64,000 bases of DNA, taken from positions 711,501-775,500 of the forward strand of contig JAHXHN010000001.1 of the NCBI GenBank assembly GCA_025656675.1. Reading direction: 5' to 3'. This document shows, one piece after another, positions 11,657 to 20,210 of this stretch (the first letter of the stretch is position 1; the number at the start of each line of letters is the position of its first letter). The position numbers were made by a program, and so were the translations under genes. Source of the DNA: Candidatus Thiodiazotropha sp. (ex Codakia rugifera) (GTDB lineage: Bacteria > Pseudomonadota > Gammaproteobacteria > Chromatiales > Chromatiaceae). Below the pieces are notes generated by a model. The model searched no databases and had not been told where the DNA came from. It saw only the letters and a program-made list of their open reading frames with translations.

Positions 11657-13483
11657 ATGTGTGGCATCGTCGGTGGCATTGCGCAACGTGATATTGTGCC
11701 GATCCTGATGGAGGGTCTGAAACGGTTGGAGTACCGGGGCTATGACTCTGCCGGTGTGGCGGTGCTGGATGAGCATCAGCACATCCAGCGTATCCGTTCA
11801 GTTGGCAAGGTGGCATCCCTGAAGGATCTGATCGACGGGGCCACCCTCTCCAGCAAATTAGGTATCGCCCATACCCGCTGGGCAACTCATGGCATGCCTG
11901 CAGAAAGGAATGCCCATCCCCATATGAGTGGAGAGCGGGTGGCGATTGTACACAATGGCATCATTGAAAATTATGCCGATTTACGTGAGGAGTTGAGTGC
12001 TAAGGGTTACACCTTTACCTCAGAGACGGATACCGAGGTTATAGCCCATCTACTGGCGGATGTGTTGCAGTCAGAATCCGATTTTTTACGTGCTATTCGA
12101 CGGGCATCGAAAAAACTGGTTGGAGCCTATGCCCTGGCTGTTGTCAGCCCGGACGATCCTGATCAGATGGTGGTTATCAGGGCGGGTAGTCCGCTAGTGA
12201 TCGGTCTTGGGGAGGGAGAGAATTTTATTGCCTCCGATGTATTTGCGCTGCTGCCGGTAACGCAACGATTTATCTTTCTAGAAGAAGGCGATCTTGCCCA
12301 TGTCTCCAGGGATAGTGTGTCGCTGTTCGATAGTGAAGACAGACAGGTTGAGCGTGAAGTCCGAACCTCTCAGGTATCTGCCTCGAGAACGGAAAAAGGA
12401 CCCTATCGTCACTATATGCTGAAGGAGATCTTTGAGCAGCCGGCGGTTATTGCAGAGACTTTAGAGGGACGGATTCATAAGGGAAAGCTGCTCGAAGATG
12501 CTTTTGGGTTTGAAGCGAAGCAGCTGTTGGATAAAACCCAAAATGTACACATCATTGCTTGCGGCACCAGTTTTCATGCCGGCCTGGTAGCGCGTTATTG
12601 GCTTGAGGAGATCGGTGTTCACTGCAGTGTCGAAGTGGCAAGCGAATTTCGTTACCGACAGGTCGTCGTTCCTGAAAACACCCTGTTCGTAACCATCTCC
12701 CAATCGGGTGAAACCGCGGATACCTTGGCGGCCCTGCGTGGTGCCGAATCCCAGGGTTATCTAGGTAGCTTGACGATCTGTAACGTCCCTGAGAGTTCGC
12801 TTGTGCGGGAGTCCGATGTGGCCCTAATGACCCGCGCCGGACCTGAAATCGGAGTCGCATCTACCAAAGCCTTTACCACGCAACTGGTTGCATTGAGGTT
12901 ATTGACACTGGCCTTGGCCAAACGCCGGGGAATGACCGTCGATCAGGAACGGGAACTGGTTGAGGAGCTGCATGCACTGCCACGCCAGGTAGAGGTCATT
13001 CTGAAATTAAGTGATGCCATCCAGGAGATGGCAAATGCATTTGCCGATCGGAAACATGCACTGTTTCTCGGTAGGGGCAGTTTCTATCCCATCGCCATGG
13101 AGGGCGCATTGAAAATGAAGGAGATCTCCTACATTCATGCCGAGGCCTATCCTGCGGGTGAGTTGAAGCATGGCCCGCTGGCACTGGTAGACGCAGAGAT
13201 GCCGGTGATTTGTGCCCTGCCGGATGATCCGCTGCTGGAAAAGGTGATTTCAAATCTACAGGAAGTACGAGCGCGTGAAGGTGAGCTGTTCTTGTTCAGC
13301 GATCAGAAGGTCAAGATCGATCTGGATCATTTCCAGAATCTTACCCTGTCAGATATCTATCCATCGACAGCCCCGATTGTCTATACAATTCCATTGCAGT
13401 TACTGGCCTATCATGTCGCGATACTGAAGGGGACAGATGTGGACCAGCCACGCAATTTGGCAAAATCTGTGACAGTTGAATAG
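11657..13483 (+). CDS. glmS: Glutamine-fructose-6-phosphate aminotransferase (isomerising)
   Basis: The 608-residue enzyme makes glucosamine-6-phosphate from fructose-6-phosphate and glutamine, the first step toward UDP-GlcNAc. The N-terminal nucleophile cysteine is C2 (MCGIVGG), with RWATHG, HNGIIENY and ETDTEV in the glutaminase domain (1-240). Two SIS isomerase domains follow (ACGTSFHAG, SQSGETADTL, GRGSFYPIAMEGALKMKEISY, EAYPAGELKHGPLAL), ending in the characteristic NLAKSVTVE. No glmS ribozyme is expected or seen in this lineage. Confidence 0.98.
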   Translation: MCGIVGGIAQRDIVPILMEGLKRLEYRGYDSAGVAVLDEHQHIQRIRSVGKVASLKDLIDGATLSSKLGIAHTRWATHGMPAERNAHPHMSGERVAIVHNGIIENYADLREELSAKGYTFTSETDTEVIAHLLADVLQSESDFLRAIRRASKKLVGAYALAVVSPDDPDQMVVIRAGSPLVIGLGEGENFIASDVFALLPVTQRFIFLEEGDLAHVSRDSVSLFDSEDRQVEREVRTSQVSASRTEKGPYRHYMLKEIFEQPAVIAETLEGRIHKGKLLEDAFGFEAKQLLDKTQNVHIIACGTSFHAGLVARYWLEEIGVHCSVEVASEFRYRQVVVPENTLFVTISQSGETADTLAALRGAESQGYLGSLTICNVPESSLVRESDVALMTRAGPEIGVASTKAFTTQLVALRLLTLALAKRRGMTVDQERELVEELHALPRQVEVILKLSDAIQEMANAFADRKHALFLGRGSFYPIAMEGALKMKEISYIHAEAYPAGELKHGPLALVDAEMPVICALPDDPLLEKVISNLQEVRAREGELFLFSDQKVKIDLDHFQNLTLSDIYPSTAPIVYTIPLQLLAYHVAILKGTDVDQPRNLAKSVTVE

Positions 13484-13968
13484 GGCAATATTGTAGTTTT
13501 GTGGTGTGCGGGAATGAAGTCCGTCACGGCAGTGCAAAAGTAGCATACTGCGGGTAACGGTTTGGCTGATGCTGCGCGCCGGACTATCAGAATAGTGGCT
13601 TTCGACGCAAAGCATCATCCCACAACTCTATCCATAGGTCCGCAACACGACCATGCCGGTCATTAGGTGCATCTGTAATGGATTACTTGTTCTGATGCTT
13701 TGCAGACCTTCGTTGTAATGGGGAAATCGAATACACACCAGCATTTTTAATTCGAGTAGCATACCTTCATAACTAGACACCTTTCAGCGTTAAACAGCGC
13801 GCCAAGTGTCGTTCTCAGAAATACAGAAATGTGGCGGACGTCACACAAGAATTTCCTTATGTTTGATGAACCGCAATTATCTAATCCGATAGTTGTGAAA
13901 AAGTAGCCGCGATGTAACGGAAAAGTCATTTTTCCTTGAAAGTTACACATATTTATTGAGGTATCACC
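13484..13968 (+). other. Gap between glmS and the DUF2202 gene
   Basis: These 485 bases become AT-rich toward the right. No convincing coding frame or hairpin terminator was found. A GAGGT ribosome site at 13958-13962 precedes the next start codon. A promoter for the secreted DUF2202 gene presumably lies here but no near-consensus box could be picked by eye. Confidence 0.4.
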
Positions 13969-14673
13969 ATGAGTAACTTGAACAAAACACTGATTCTTAC
14001 GATTGCCGCAATGCTTGTTTTAAACACTGGGACTACCCTTGCGGGCAAAGGTCGTCATGGTGGTGGAAAACCAAAGAGTACCGTTATTTCAAGCCTAGAT
14101 AACGTTGAAGCTTCACACCTGACGTTCATGCGCGAAGAGGAAAAGCTTGCCCGTGATGTCTACCTGAGTTTTGCATCTATATACCCAGCCCAACCTGTTT
14201 TCAACAATATTGCAACCAAGTCAGAGCAGACTCATACCGATACGATTCGTGACAAGCTGGATCAGTACAATCTACCTGACCCGAACCCAGCTACAAATGA
14301 TTTACCCACAAGTCTTGGCGTCTTTACAGGCCCAGAATGGGGTTGGTATTTCAACGAAAAATATCAACAACTTACAAAAAAAGGTGCAGAGAGTGAATTA
14401 GCTGCACTCTATGTCGGTGCCTTTATTGAAGAACTGGATATGAAGGACATCTCGGTTTGTCCTCAGGTGATGGTCAACAATGGCTATCCAGCGATATGTG
14501 GCCTGGAATATACTGATGAAAGTACCTTGGTGAACACCTACAGTTCCCTGATCAATGGTTCTGAGCATCACTTACGTGCTTATGTAGGCCAGATCGAGGC
14601 CATCATCGGCACCGGTAACTATGTTGCACAGTATCTCAGTCAAGAAGAGGTGGATGCTATTCTGGCTCGATGA
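13969..14673 (+). CDS. Secreted DUF2202 ferritin-like protein
   Basis: The 234-residue product has a Sec signal peptide (residues 1-25, cleavage after TTLA) followed by a DUF2202 domain: LTFMREEEKLARDVYLSFA, NIATKSEQTHTDTI and DLEYTDES-like segments; here the last reads CGLEYTDESTL. DUF2202 is classed within the ferritin-like helical bundles, and the glutamates in the first helix plus the E-x-x-H in the second could bind a metal pair. Actual function is unknown. Two cysteines (CPQV and ICGLE) may pair in the periplasm. It has its own terminator downstream. Confidence 0.75.
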   Translation: MSNLNKTLILTIAAMLVLNTGTTLAGKGRHGGGKPKSTVISSLDNVEASHLTFMREEEKLARDVYLSFASIYPAQPVFNNIATKSEQTHTDTIRDKLDQYNLPDPNPATNDLPTSLGVFTGPEWGWYFNEKYQQLTKKGAESELAALYVGAFIEELDMKDISVCPQVMVNNGYPAICGLEYTDESTLVNTYSSLINGSEHHLRAYVGQIEAIIGTGNYVAQYLSQEEVDAILAR

Positions 14674-14691
14674 CCAAAATGATTGTAAATC

Positions 14692-14716
14692 GGCCGTTTC
14701 ACTCGGGCGGCCTTTT
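14692..14716 (+). terminator. Intrinsic terminator after the DUF2202 gene
   Basis: GGCCG (14692-14696) and CGGCC (14708-14712) form a stem with an 11-base loop, followed by TTTT and more T-rich sequence. It starts 19 bases after the stop codon. Confidence 0.6.
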
Positions 14717-14742
14717 ACCTTTTATCTCTAAATGGTTTTTCA

Positions 14743-15198
14743 ATGCAGTATAGAATCGGTCCCATCAAGTCGATCCTGATCGCACTGGCGCTGTTTGTGG
14801 AGTCATCATGGTTTCAGGTTCAGGCCAGTGAATCACTCATCGATTCGGATCATGATGGCGTCGCGGATAACTATGACAGTTGTTCAAACACTGCACAGTT
14901 GAAAAAACTACCAGAGAACTTTCGCTATGCACCGGCAGTTAACCCTGCGCGACTCAAGCCCGGCCCAATGGCTTACCCTGTTGATGAATACGGATGTGAA
15001 TTTGATACCGATGGAGATGGCATTGTAAACAGCCAAGACTACTGCCCAGAAGATAGCAAAGAGATGCTATCTAAAGGTATTGCAGCTAATGGTTGCTCGA
15101 AACACAGTGACTTTGATGGTACTCCTGACTATCGGGATCAATGTCCTAACACCCCCCTTGGTGTAATGACCGATGCTCAGGGATGTCCCGTGAAATGA
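14743..15198 (+). CDS. Secreted thrombospondin type 3-like calcium-binding protein
   Basis: The 151-residue product has an N-terminal signal peptide (about 1-28, ending QVQA) and three aspartate-rich TSP3-like repeats: DSDHDGVADNYDSC (about 34-47), DTDGDGIVNSQDYC (about 89-102) and a weaker SDFDGTPDYRDQC (about 125-137). The Dx[DN]xDGxx(D) loops bind calcium in the family, and cysteines pair within repeats. It resembles the repeat part of OmpA-type outer membrane proteins but has no OmpA domain, so it may be a stand-alone secreted protein or a relic of one. It follows a terminator, so it is probably transcribed alone. Confidence 0.7.
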   Translation: MQYRIGPIKSILIALALFVESSWFQVQASESLIDSDHDGVADNYDSCSNTAQLKKLPENFRYAPAVNPARLKPGPMAYPVDEYGCEFDTDGDGIVNSQDYCPEDSKEMLSKGIAANGCSKHSDFDGTPDYRDQCPNTPLGVMTDAQGCPVK

Positions 15199-15479
15199 GT
15201 CAATCCTCACCATCTCAAGGTCAACTATCTGCACACCGGTCATTCAAGCATAGTTGGATATGGCAACTTCTTACACGGGCATCAGGGTTCATATCGACCG
15301 TTTAAAGGTAGGGTTTAACAATACCATCAAAACCGCTAATCATGTATGGCGAACTCAAAGGTCACCTCTAGATCAACTCCTACCTATTGAGTCGTTCCTA
15401 TGAATGTCTGCTCTTGGCTGCGGTTTCAACCGGTCGATGCAACATCCAATCTCTAAAGATAGAGAGGAGGATGTTGACA

Positions 15480-15640
15480 ATGAAGCGACGACCAAGGATC
15501 TATTACACAGAAGAACAAAAGGCGTTGATGTGGGATCGATGGCAGAAAGGTTAATCCTTGGGCTCGATTGCATCATCGACCTCGCTGCCAATATAGCCTC
15601 GGATACTGACGAGTGGACAGATGGGACGAGCCGACAACCT
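15480..15640 (+). pseudogene. Remnant of an IS30-family transposase N-terminus
   Basis: ATG 15480 opens MKRRPRIYYTEEQKALMWDR followed by WQKG, the typical start of IS30-family transposases (RPRIYYTExQKxLMWxRWxKGES). The next codon is TAA at 15552-15554, where the family has glutamate. The same frame continues as SLGSIASS...LPI, meets a TAG, then reads PRILTSG, which fits the following helix-turn-helix and RILxxTGG region. It therefore carries at least two nonsense changes and has lost everything downstream. No inverted terminal repeats were recognised. The longer frame over 15404-15643 on the same strand is a shadow. Confidence 0.65.
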
Positions 15641-15789
15641 TAGCTTTTTAGTTGGGTTCTAGGAAAATGCTTGAGTTATACTTCCGTCAACTCGATTTGA
15701 TCCGATAACCTGCCTTGATCACAAAGGCACTGGAGAGATCGGCTGAATTCGGCCTTTCTCTCCTTGTGCCCAACTATAAAGAGGACCCT

Positions 15790-16356
15790 ATGCACGTCCC
15801 CACCAAGCCCATTAGGGAATATCCCTGGTTCATCCGTCTATTCTTCTGGAACCAGAAACGTCGTTACGGAAAGGTGCTGGAGCCTGGCATGCTGTGGGGC
15901 CGTTCACCGTGGGTGTTCGCAACCCTGGCTTTGTTGTACGGGGCGCTGGATCGGAAACGCTCGCCACTCTCACCGGTGTTAAGATCTCTGATCACGGTCC
16001 GGGTCTCCCAGATCAACCACTGCGAGTTCTGCGTTGACATCAACTCGGCGACACTGGTGAAGCGCGGCGTTTCGGAAAACAAGATCGAGGCCCTGTGGGA
16101 GTGGAAGGAGAGCCCGCTTTTCGACCAGACTGAGCGAGTCGCACTAGAGTACACCGAGGCCGTAACCCACTCGGAACTCTTTGTGGATGTAGAGTTAATG
16201 GCACGGGTGAAGGAACACTTCGACGACGACGCAGTGGTTGAGCTTACCGGCCTCATCGCCTTCCAGAACCTCTCCAGTAAATTTAACGATGCACTAAATG
16301 TAGCGCCCCAGGGTTTTTGCCGTCTGCCTCCCGTACCCCCAAGTCACGAATCCTGA
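15790..16356 (+). CDS. Carboxymuconolactone decarboxylase/AhpD-family protein
   Basis: The 188-residue protein has the AhpD-like core LRSLITVRVSQINHCEFCVDINSA with the CxxC redox pair (C81 and C84 approximately) and an adjacent helix, then DQTERVALEYTEAVTHS and VVELTGLIAFQNLSSKFNDAL, all typical of CMD-family peroxidase-like proteins. The N-terminal 60 residues are an extension rich in aromatic and basic residues. Start ATG 15790 follows an AAAGAGGA site; a TTG extension to 15715 is rejected. It probably acts as a thiol-dependent peroxide or radical-handling protein, but the substrate cannot be told. Confidence 0.75.
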   Translation: MHVPTKPIREYPWFIRLFFWNQKRRYGKVLEPGMLWGRSPWVFATLALLYGALDRKRSPLSPVLRSLITVRVSQINHCEFCVDINSATLVKRGVSENKIEALWEWKESPLFDQTERVALEYTEAVTHSELFVDVELMARVKEHFDDDAVVELTGLIAFQNLSSKFNDALNVAPQGFCRLPPVPPSHES

Positions 16357-16470
16357 CAGCCCTCGAACTCAATTACTGGATAACGCGGACGGTAGACGTT
16401 ACAGGTTGAAGGGCCGCAGTTGACTGTAAGGACCCTACTGCACATTTTTTGCATTATCTATCAGCTGCAC

Positions 16471-17298
16471 TTAGCTTTTACGGGCAATTACCCCAATAAA
16501 TTCCACATTTGAATTAATAGGTGCTCCCGTAAGATCACTCGTGATTTTGACAACGGTGAATCCAGCATCACTCAATTCTTTCACTATCATCTGAGACGTA
16601 TAGTGTTGGAACCAGTTGTATACCTGCCATATCTCATTAGGTTCGATGATGACATACCGATCAAGAGAGAGATGGAGATCTTCGTAGATAAATGATTTCT
16701 GAATACCCACATAATCCCCCTCAGACCAAAAGCCCCCCATCAGCTTATCTTCGATCAGGGTAACCTCCTGTTTGCCGACTAATAACCCAACTCCTGCGAC
16801 ATCTATTACAATTGTCCCAGACGGATTGAGCATTTTACGCATTTTGCCTAGCAATCTGGCTCTTTGATCAGGTGACAGAACACAAAGATCTGTGTAGATC
16901 AGCGTGATAGCATCAAATCCTGATGGTAACTCGTCTTCAAGGTAGTCGGCATGGATATAACAAACAGAATGCTCAGAATGCTTCCTGGCATAACTTAAAG
17001 AGTTTTCTGAAAAATCGACCCCCGTTACCCTAGCACCAAGTGCAGAGAACCTTTCTGTATATAGACCTGGGCCACATCCAAGATCGCAAATATTTTTACC
17101 TGAAAGTGTAAGCTCAGAGTCGATCCACTCGACAGTGCTTTCGATCATCTCAAATCTACGTGAAGCGAGATCTGTCTCCTGATCTAGATGGTACTTGAGC
17201 ATCTGACGAGACAGGTGTGGTCTCGTCCACAATGCTTTTGCTGTGTATCTGGAAAAAGGTGTAGGACGAGTAGAAATATCATGAACAAAATCATACAT
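16471..17298 (-). CDS. Class I SAM-dependent methyltransferase
   Basis: The 275-residue protein has the canonical methyltransferase motifs: motif I ICDLGCGPGLYTERF (about 90-104), an acidic residue at the end of strand 2 in VTGVDFSENSL, motif II around FDAITLIYTDLCVL, and motif III LNPSGTIVIDVAG. The first 85 residues carry no domain I recognise. The substrate is unknown. The gene is single, with gaps on both sides and lower GC than the housekeeping genes, so it may be acquired. Confidence 0.82.
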   Translation of the reverse strand: MYDFVHDISTRPTPFSRYTAKALWTRPHLSRQMLKYHLDQETDLASRRFEMIESTVEWIDSELTLSGKNICDLGCGPGLYTERFSALGARVTGVDFSENSLSYARKHSEHSVCYIHADYLEDELPSGFDAITLIYTDLCVLSPDQRARLLGKMRKMLNPSGTIVIDVAGVGLLVGKQEVTLIEDKLMGGFWSEGDYVGIQKSFIYEDLHLSLDRYVIIEPNEIWQVYNWFQHYTSQMIVKELSDAGFTVVKITSDLTGAPINSNVEFIGVIARKS

Positions 17299-17990
17299 TA
17301 TAGTAATCCCTTAAAGCTGTCTGGCTTCAATGAGTTGTTGATGGGTGTGGGATATTGCGGGCAACAGGTAGTCGGGCTTCCCCCTTTATCAGAAAAAGCC
17401 GAAGTAATGTCCCGCGAATGTAGATTAAATGTTCATAACACGATTATTTTAATGCACTTACACCAGCCCATCAACTTCATGTAGGTGGTTTGTCCGCTCC
17501 TGGCCGCGTTCATCCGTAGAAATAAGGACCAACAAATATCCGCTTATGACCGCTATACGATGTATCTGAGGTGTATCGTTCATGTATTTCAGCAAGGAAC
17601 TGCTGCGGATCAAAATCCATAATCAGTGGGCTGTTTCTGCCAGTCTGCAGTTTTACCTAAGGGCTATCAGTTTTGCTTCATTTTCTTGTAGTTCAGGTAC
17701 CATATCTATTTTTACTGTTGACCGAAAACAGTAGTGTTCTGAAACAGTCGAAGTCCTTCATCATGTTAGATATAAAAAACGTTCTATTAATGGAACATCG
17801 CGTGATGTTCTGAACAATATTTGTAATTTTATTGTATATAAAGCTATATGAAGGAATGGAATCTCTTCTGCATAACTTTGATAAGCTGAAGGTTCGATAT
17901 TACAGTTTAGGTGTAAGTTAAAAAATCAATGATTTATCTAACAGACATATTCTAGTGAGTATAATTACTGCCGCGAAGGATAGTGACGCG
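17299..17990 (+). other. AT-rich gap upstream of the methyltransferase
   Basis: About 690 bases with no supported coding frame over 60 codons. The sequence is AT-rich, especially 17750-17960, and holds a TATAAT at 17960-17965 ahead of the small frame at 17991. No RNA gene was recognised. Confidence 0.35.
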
Positions 17991-18104
17991 ATGGTCAGAA
18001 TACCCCCGGAATATGAGCAGCCAGATCATCATCAGATAGCCGTTGTTCGAGACGAATCAGATACTCCATTCTCTTTTGCTTGTTACATGCCTGTTGCCGA
18101 GTAA
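17991..18104 (+). CDS. Possible 37-residue small protein
   Basis: ATG 17991 opens a 37-codon frame (MVRIPPEYEQPDHHQIAVVR, then DESDTPFSFACYMPVAE) ending at TAA 18102. An AAGGA motif lies about 10 bases before the start, and a TATAAT box at 17960-17965 is placed to give a short leader. The amino-acid mix looks protein-like (acidic, one cysteine, no run of low complexity) but no family is recognised. It lies alone in a 1-kb gap. Confidence 0.35.
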   Translation: MVRIPPEYEQPDHHQIAVVRDESDTPFSFACYMPVAE

Positions 18105-18139
18105 GTCTATGTCTCCCATGAGCAGGTATGACGGGTGGG

Positions 18140-18155
18140 TGTGATGTGTATCACT
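18140..18155. promoter_or_regulatory. CRP/FNR-family binding-site-like palindrome
   Basis: TGTGA-TGTGTA-TCACT matches the CRP consensus TGTGA-N6-TCACA in nine of ten positions, and its core TGAT-N4-ATCA also fits FNR-like sites in four bases per half. It lies in the gap left of the DUF4405 gene, not close to an annotated start, so the target is unclear. Confidence 0.4.
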
Positions 18156-18220
18156 TAATATTAGGAGTTGTGCCTGAAATAATTCTACCAGTGTAGAAAA
18201 TATGGCCGAAAATAAAATAC

Positions 18221-18271
18221 CCTGGCCAGTTATGAACCGGTTTCCATCGCTCACATGTTCATATGGCCAGG
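18221..18271. repeat. Long nested inverted repeat
   Basis: CCTGGCCA (18221-18228) pairs with TGGCCAGG (18264-18271), and inside it ATGAAC (18232-18237) pairs with GTTCAT (18257-18262), leaving a 19-base loop. It begins 24 bases beyond the stop of the minus-strand DUF4405 gene, so it may end or stabilise that transcript. No clear T-run follows on the minus strand. Confidence 0.5.
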
Positions 18272-18294
18272 TAATATTGGCGGGTTATTCAGCC

Positions 18295-18783
18295 CTAGTT
18301 GAAAAGTACATGCATCAATTCTTTTGAAGAGGCATCATTGGCTGCGGCAATCTGCGCTATCGATAAATTTGGATTCTCAACAGTGAAACCGGCAGCCTCG
18401 AATTTGGCAACAATACCACCGGCATCCTCATCGAGGAGTGGTGCGACTTCAGTGAGTGGGGAACTTTCGTAGCTGTTAATCATGCTCATCATCGGGTTTC
18501 CCCCGGACTGAGTCATTGATGTGGCGATGAAGGCAGAAGTCGCAAGGACTACAGCACCAACGATGTTTAATGTAAGGCGTTGCGAAAAATAGCTTTTAAA
18601 AGGCCGCCAGTGGTTCAGTATGTGCAGAAATATTGCAGCGGCAAAGGCCATGCCAATCCATTCATGGGCCAGCTCAAGAGGGTTGTGTACACCCAGGAAC
18701 ATCAACACACCGGATAGGGAAACAAAGGTGCCGGTGCCGATAATAATGGGCGTGGACCATTTTCTTGTATTGAATTTACTCAT
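18295..18783 (-). CDS. DUF4405-like haem-type membrane protein
   Basis: The 162-residue product has three membrane segments in the first 100 residues (about 11-30, 38-55, 70-92) with histidines suited to haem ligation: LAHEWIGMAFAAAIFLHILNHW. This matches DUF4405/cytochrome b561-like small proteins. The C-terminal 65 residues are soluble, with SPLTEVAPLLDEDAGGIVAKFEAAGF, and may face the periplasm. ATG 18783 is preferred; the frame can be extended 10 codons to 18813. It lies downstream of a PepSY-like gene on the same strand, separated by a hairpin, next to a divergent two-component system, suggesting a membrane redox or stress function. Confidence 0.65.
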   Translation of the reverse strand: MSKFNTRKWSTPIIIGTGTFVSLSGVLMFLGVHNPLELAHEWIGMAFAAAIFLHILNHWRPFKSYFSQRLTLNIVGAVVLATSAFIATSMTQSGGNPMMSMINSYESSPLTEVAPLLDEDAGGIVAKFEAAGFTVENPNLSIAQIAAANDASSKELMHVLFN

Positions 18784-18855
18784 TTTTTTAACTCTAAGTA
18801 TGAAGACTTCCAATCGATGTTGACAAAGATATTGTGAATGTTCGGAAGTGATTTA

Positions 18856-18880
18856 ACGACCCACTTTAGCGGGTCGTTTT
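18856..18880. terminator. Hairpin terminator between the PepSY-like and DUF4405 genes
   Basis: ACGACCC (18856-18862) and GGGTCGT (18871-18877) form a 7-bp stem with an 8-base loop; TTT follows on the plus strand and TTAAAT on the minus strand. It lies 24 bases after the PepSY-like stop, so it probably separates the two minus-strand genes. Confidence 0.6.
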
Positions 18881-18900
18881 CATTGGGTGGTCAGGGTGAG

Positions 18901-19293
18901 TTACTTCTTGGGACCGAAAGGTCCGCGTGGCATACCGTTGTCCCGGTCAACCTCGATCTGGCGAACCAGTGAGTTGTCTACCGTCACGATATCGATCAGA
19001 TAAGTATCCTGATCCTTCTCGGTTACCTGGCCTACCTTGAGTCGATCATTGCCACGCATAATCAGTCGAGCCTCAACAAGTATCCTTGCCTCATCTGACG
19101 TCAGGTCCAGATCACGATCTGTCATCGGGCCTCCTTTTCCCATCCGTTTCATCATCATGCTGTCTCCGCCGCGCATTTCGCCGCGGTCACAGTTTCCACG
19201 ATGGTCACCCCAGCCGGCTGAAGCACCTACGGCTGTCAGACCGGTTACGGCAGCGACGACGGTAATAGCGGTATATTTTGCGATCTTGTTCAT
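18901..19293 (-). CDS. Small periplasmic PepSY-like protein
   Basis: The 130-residue product has a signal peptide (1-26, ending ASA), a low-complexity Gly/Asp/Met/Arg linker (27-57) and a domain with LTSDEARILVEARLIMRGN, VGQVTEKDQDTYLIDIVTVDNSLVRQIEVDRDNG, which has the strand pattern of PepSY-type modules. PepSY-like periplasmic proteins often accompany OmpR/EnvZ pairs. Here it is divergent from such a pair with a 182-base shared control region, so it may modulate the sensor or be its target. The Met/His-rich linker could bind a metal; that is inference. Confidence 0.55.
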   Translation of the reverse strand: MNKIAKYTAITVVAAVTGLTAVGASAGWGDHRGNCDRGEMRGGDSMMMKRMGKGGPMTDRDLDLTSDEARILVEARLIMRGNDRLKVGQVTEKDQDTYLIDIVTVDNSLVRQIEVDRDNGMPRGPFGPKK

Positions 19294-19475
19294 TCAGAAT
19301 TCCTCATGTTGGAGTGGATGTGTCTCTTCGACGGTGTCTATTTCACGCCTGAAATGTGTTGGGACGTTGTCAAAAAACAGCCTTTTTGTGACGGCGTGTG
19401 ACAAGGCGCCTGGTTGACATAATCCGTCACAAAGTTCCATGCAGCGCGCTGTTTATATGGGGTAGACTGTCTGCC

Positions 19476-20210
19476 ATGGATAAACAGCCGCACATCCTGG
19501 TCGTCGACGATCATTCGGAGATTCGTGAGTTGATAGAGCGTTTTCTCAACGATCACGGCTATCGCGTCACAACGGCCGCGGACGGCGCCATCATGAAACG
19601 GGTACTGGACGATAACGCCATCGACCTGGTTGTACTGGATCTCATGATGCCGGGTGAGGACGGCCTGACGCTCTGTAGAAACCTGCGCGCAGAGTCCGAC
19701 ATTCCGGTGATCATGCTGACGGCAATGGGAGAGGAGACCGATCGTATCGTGGGTCTTGAGATGGGGGCCGATGATTACCTGGCCAAGCCGTTTAATCCGA
19801 GGGAACTGCTGGCCCGCATCAAGGCGATTCTGCGCCGTGCCGGCAGTGCTCATGAACGGGTACCTCGGGAGGCGCCTGAGCAGATTGAGTTTCTGGGTTG
19901 GACCCTACTGCCGAGAGCGCGGGAGTTGATCGATCCGGAGCAAACGCTGGTGCCGGTCAGTACGGCGGAATTCGCCCTGCTGATGGCCTTCGTCAGTCGA
20001 TCCGGGCGGGTACTCAGTCGCGATCAACTGCTCGACTTGGCAAGGGGGCGGGATTCACGGGCTTTCGACCGTTCCATCGACACCCTGGTCAGCCGTCTGC
20101 GCCGCAAGCTTGGTGATCCGCCCCGGAATCCGCAGATTATCAAAACCGTACGCGGCGGCGGTTATCTTTTCGTACCCAAGGTGAAACATCGTCATGCGCC
20201 TGTGGCCTGA
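19476..20210 (+). CDS. OmpR-family response regulator
   Basis: The 244-residue protein has a receiver domain (1-120) with acidic pair VDDHS, phosphoacceptor D55 in VVLDLMMPGEDG, T in VIMLTAMG and K in YLAKPFNPRE. The C-terminal winged-helix domain (about 140-235) includes LLMAFVSRSGRVLSRDQLLDL and RSIDTLVSRLRRKLGD. ATG 19476 is selected over an upstream frame start because the receiver domain begins directly after it. The closest named types are OmpR/ChvI-like. It overlaps the sensor kinase gene by 17 bases. Confidence 0.92.
   Translation: MDKQPHILVVDDHSEIRELIERFLNDHGYRVTTAADGAIMKRVLDDNAIDLVVLDLMMPGEDGLTLCRNLRAESDIPVIMLTAMGEETDRIVGLEMGADDYLAKPFNPRELLARIKAILRRAGSAHERVPREAPEQIEFLGWTLLPRARELIDPEQTLVPVSTAEFALLMAFVSRSGRVLSRDQLLDLARGRDSRAFDRSIDTLVSRLRRKLGDPPRNPQIIKTVRGGGYLFVPKVKHRHAPVA

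Noticed and set aside
15404-15643. Plus frame of 79 codons
   Set aside because: Another frame of the same bases reads as an IS30 transposase start, which explains the region better.
18057-18254. Minus-strand frame of 65 codons in the DUF4405 gap
   Set aside because: Overlaps the CRP-like site and the inverted repeat; no start signal.
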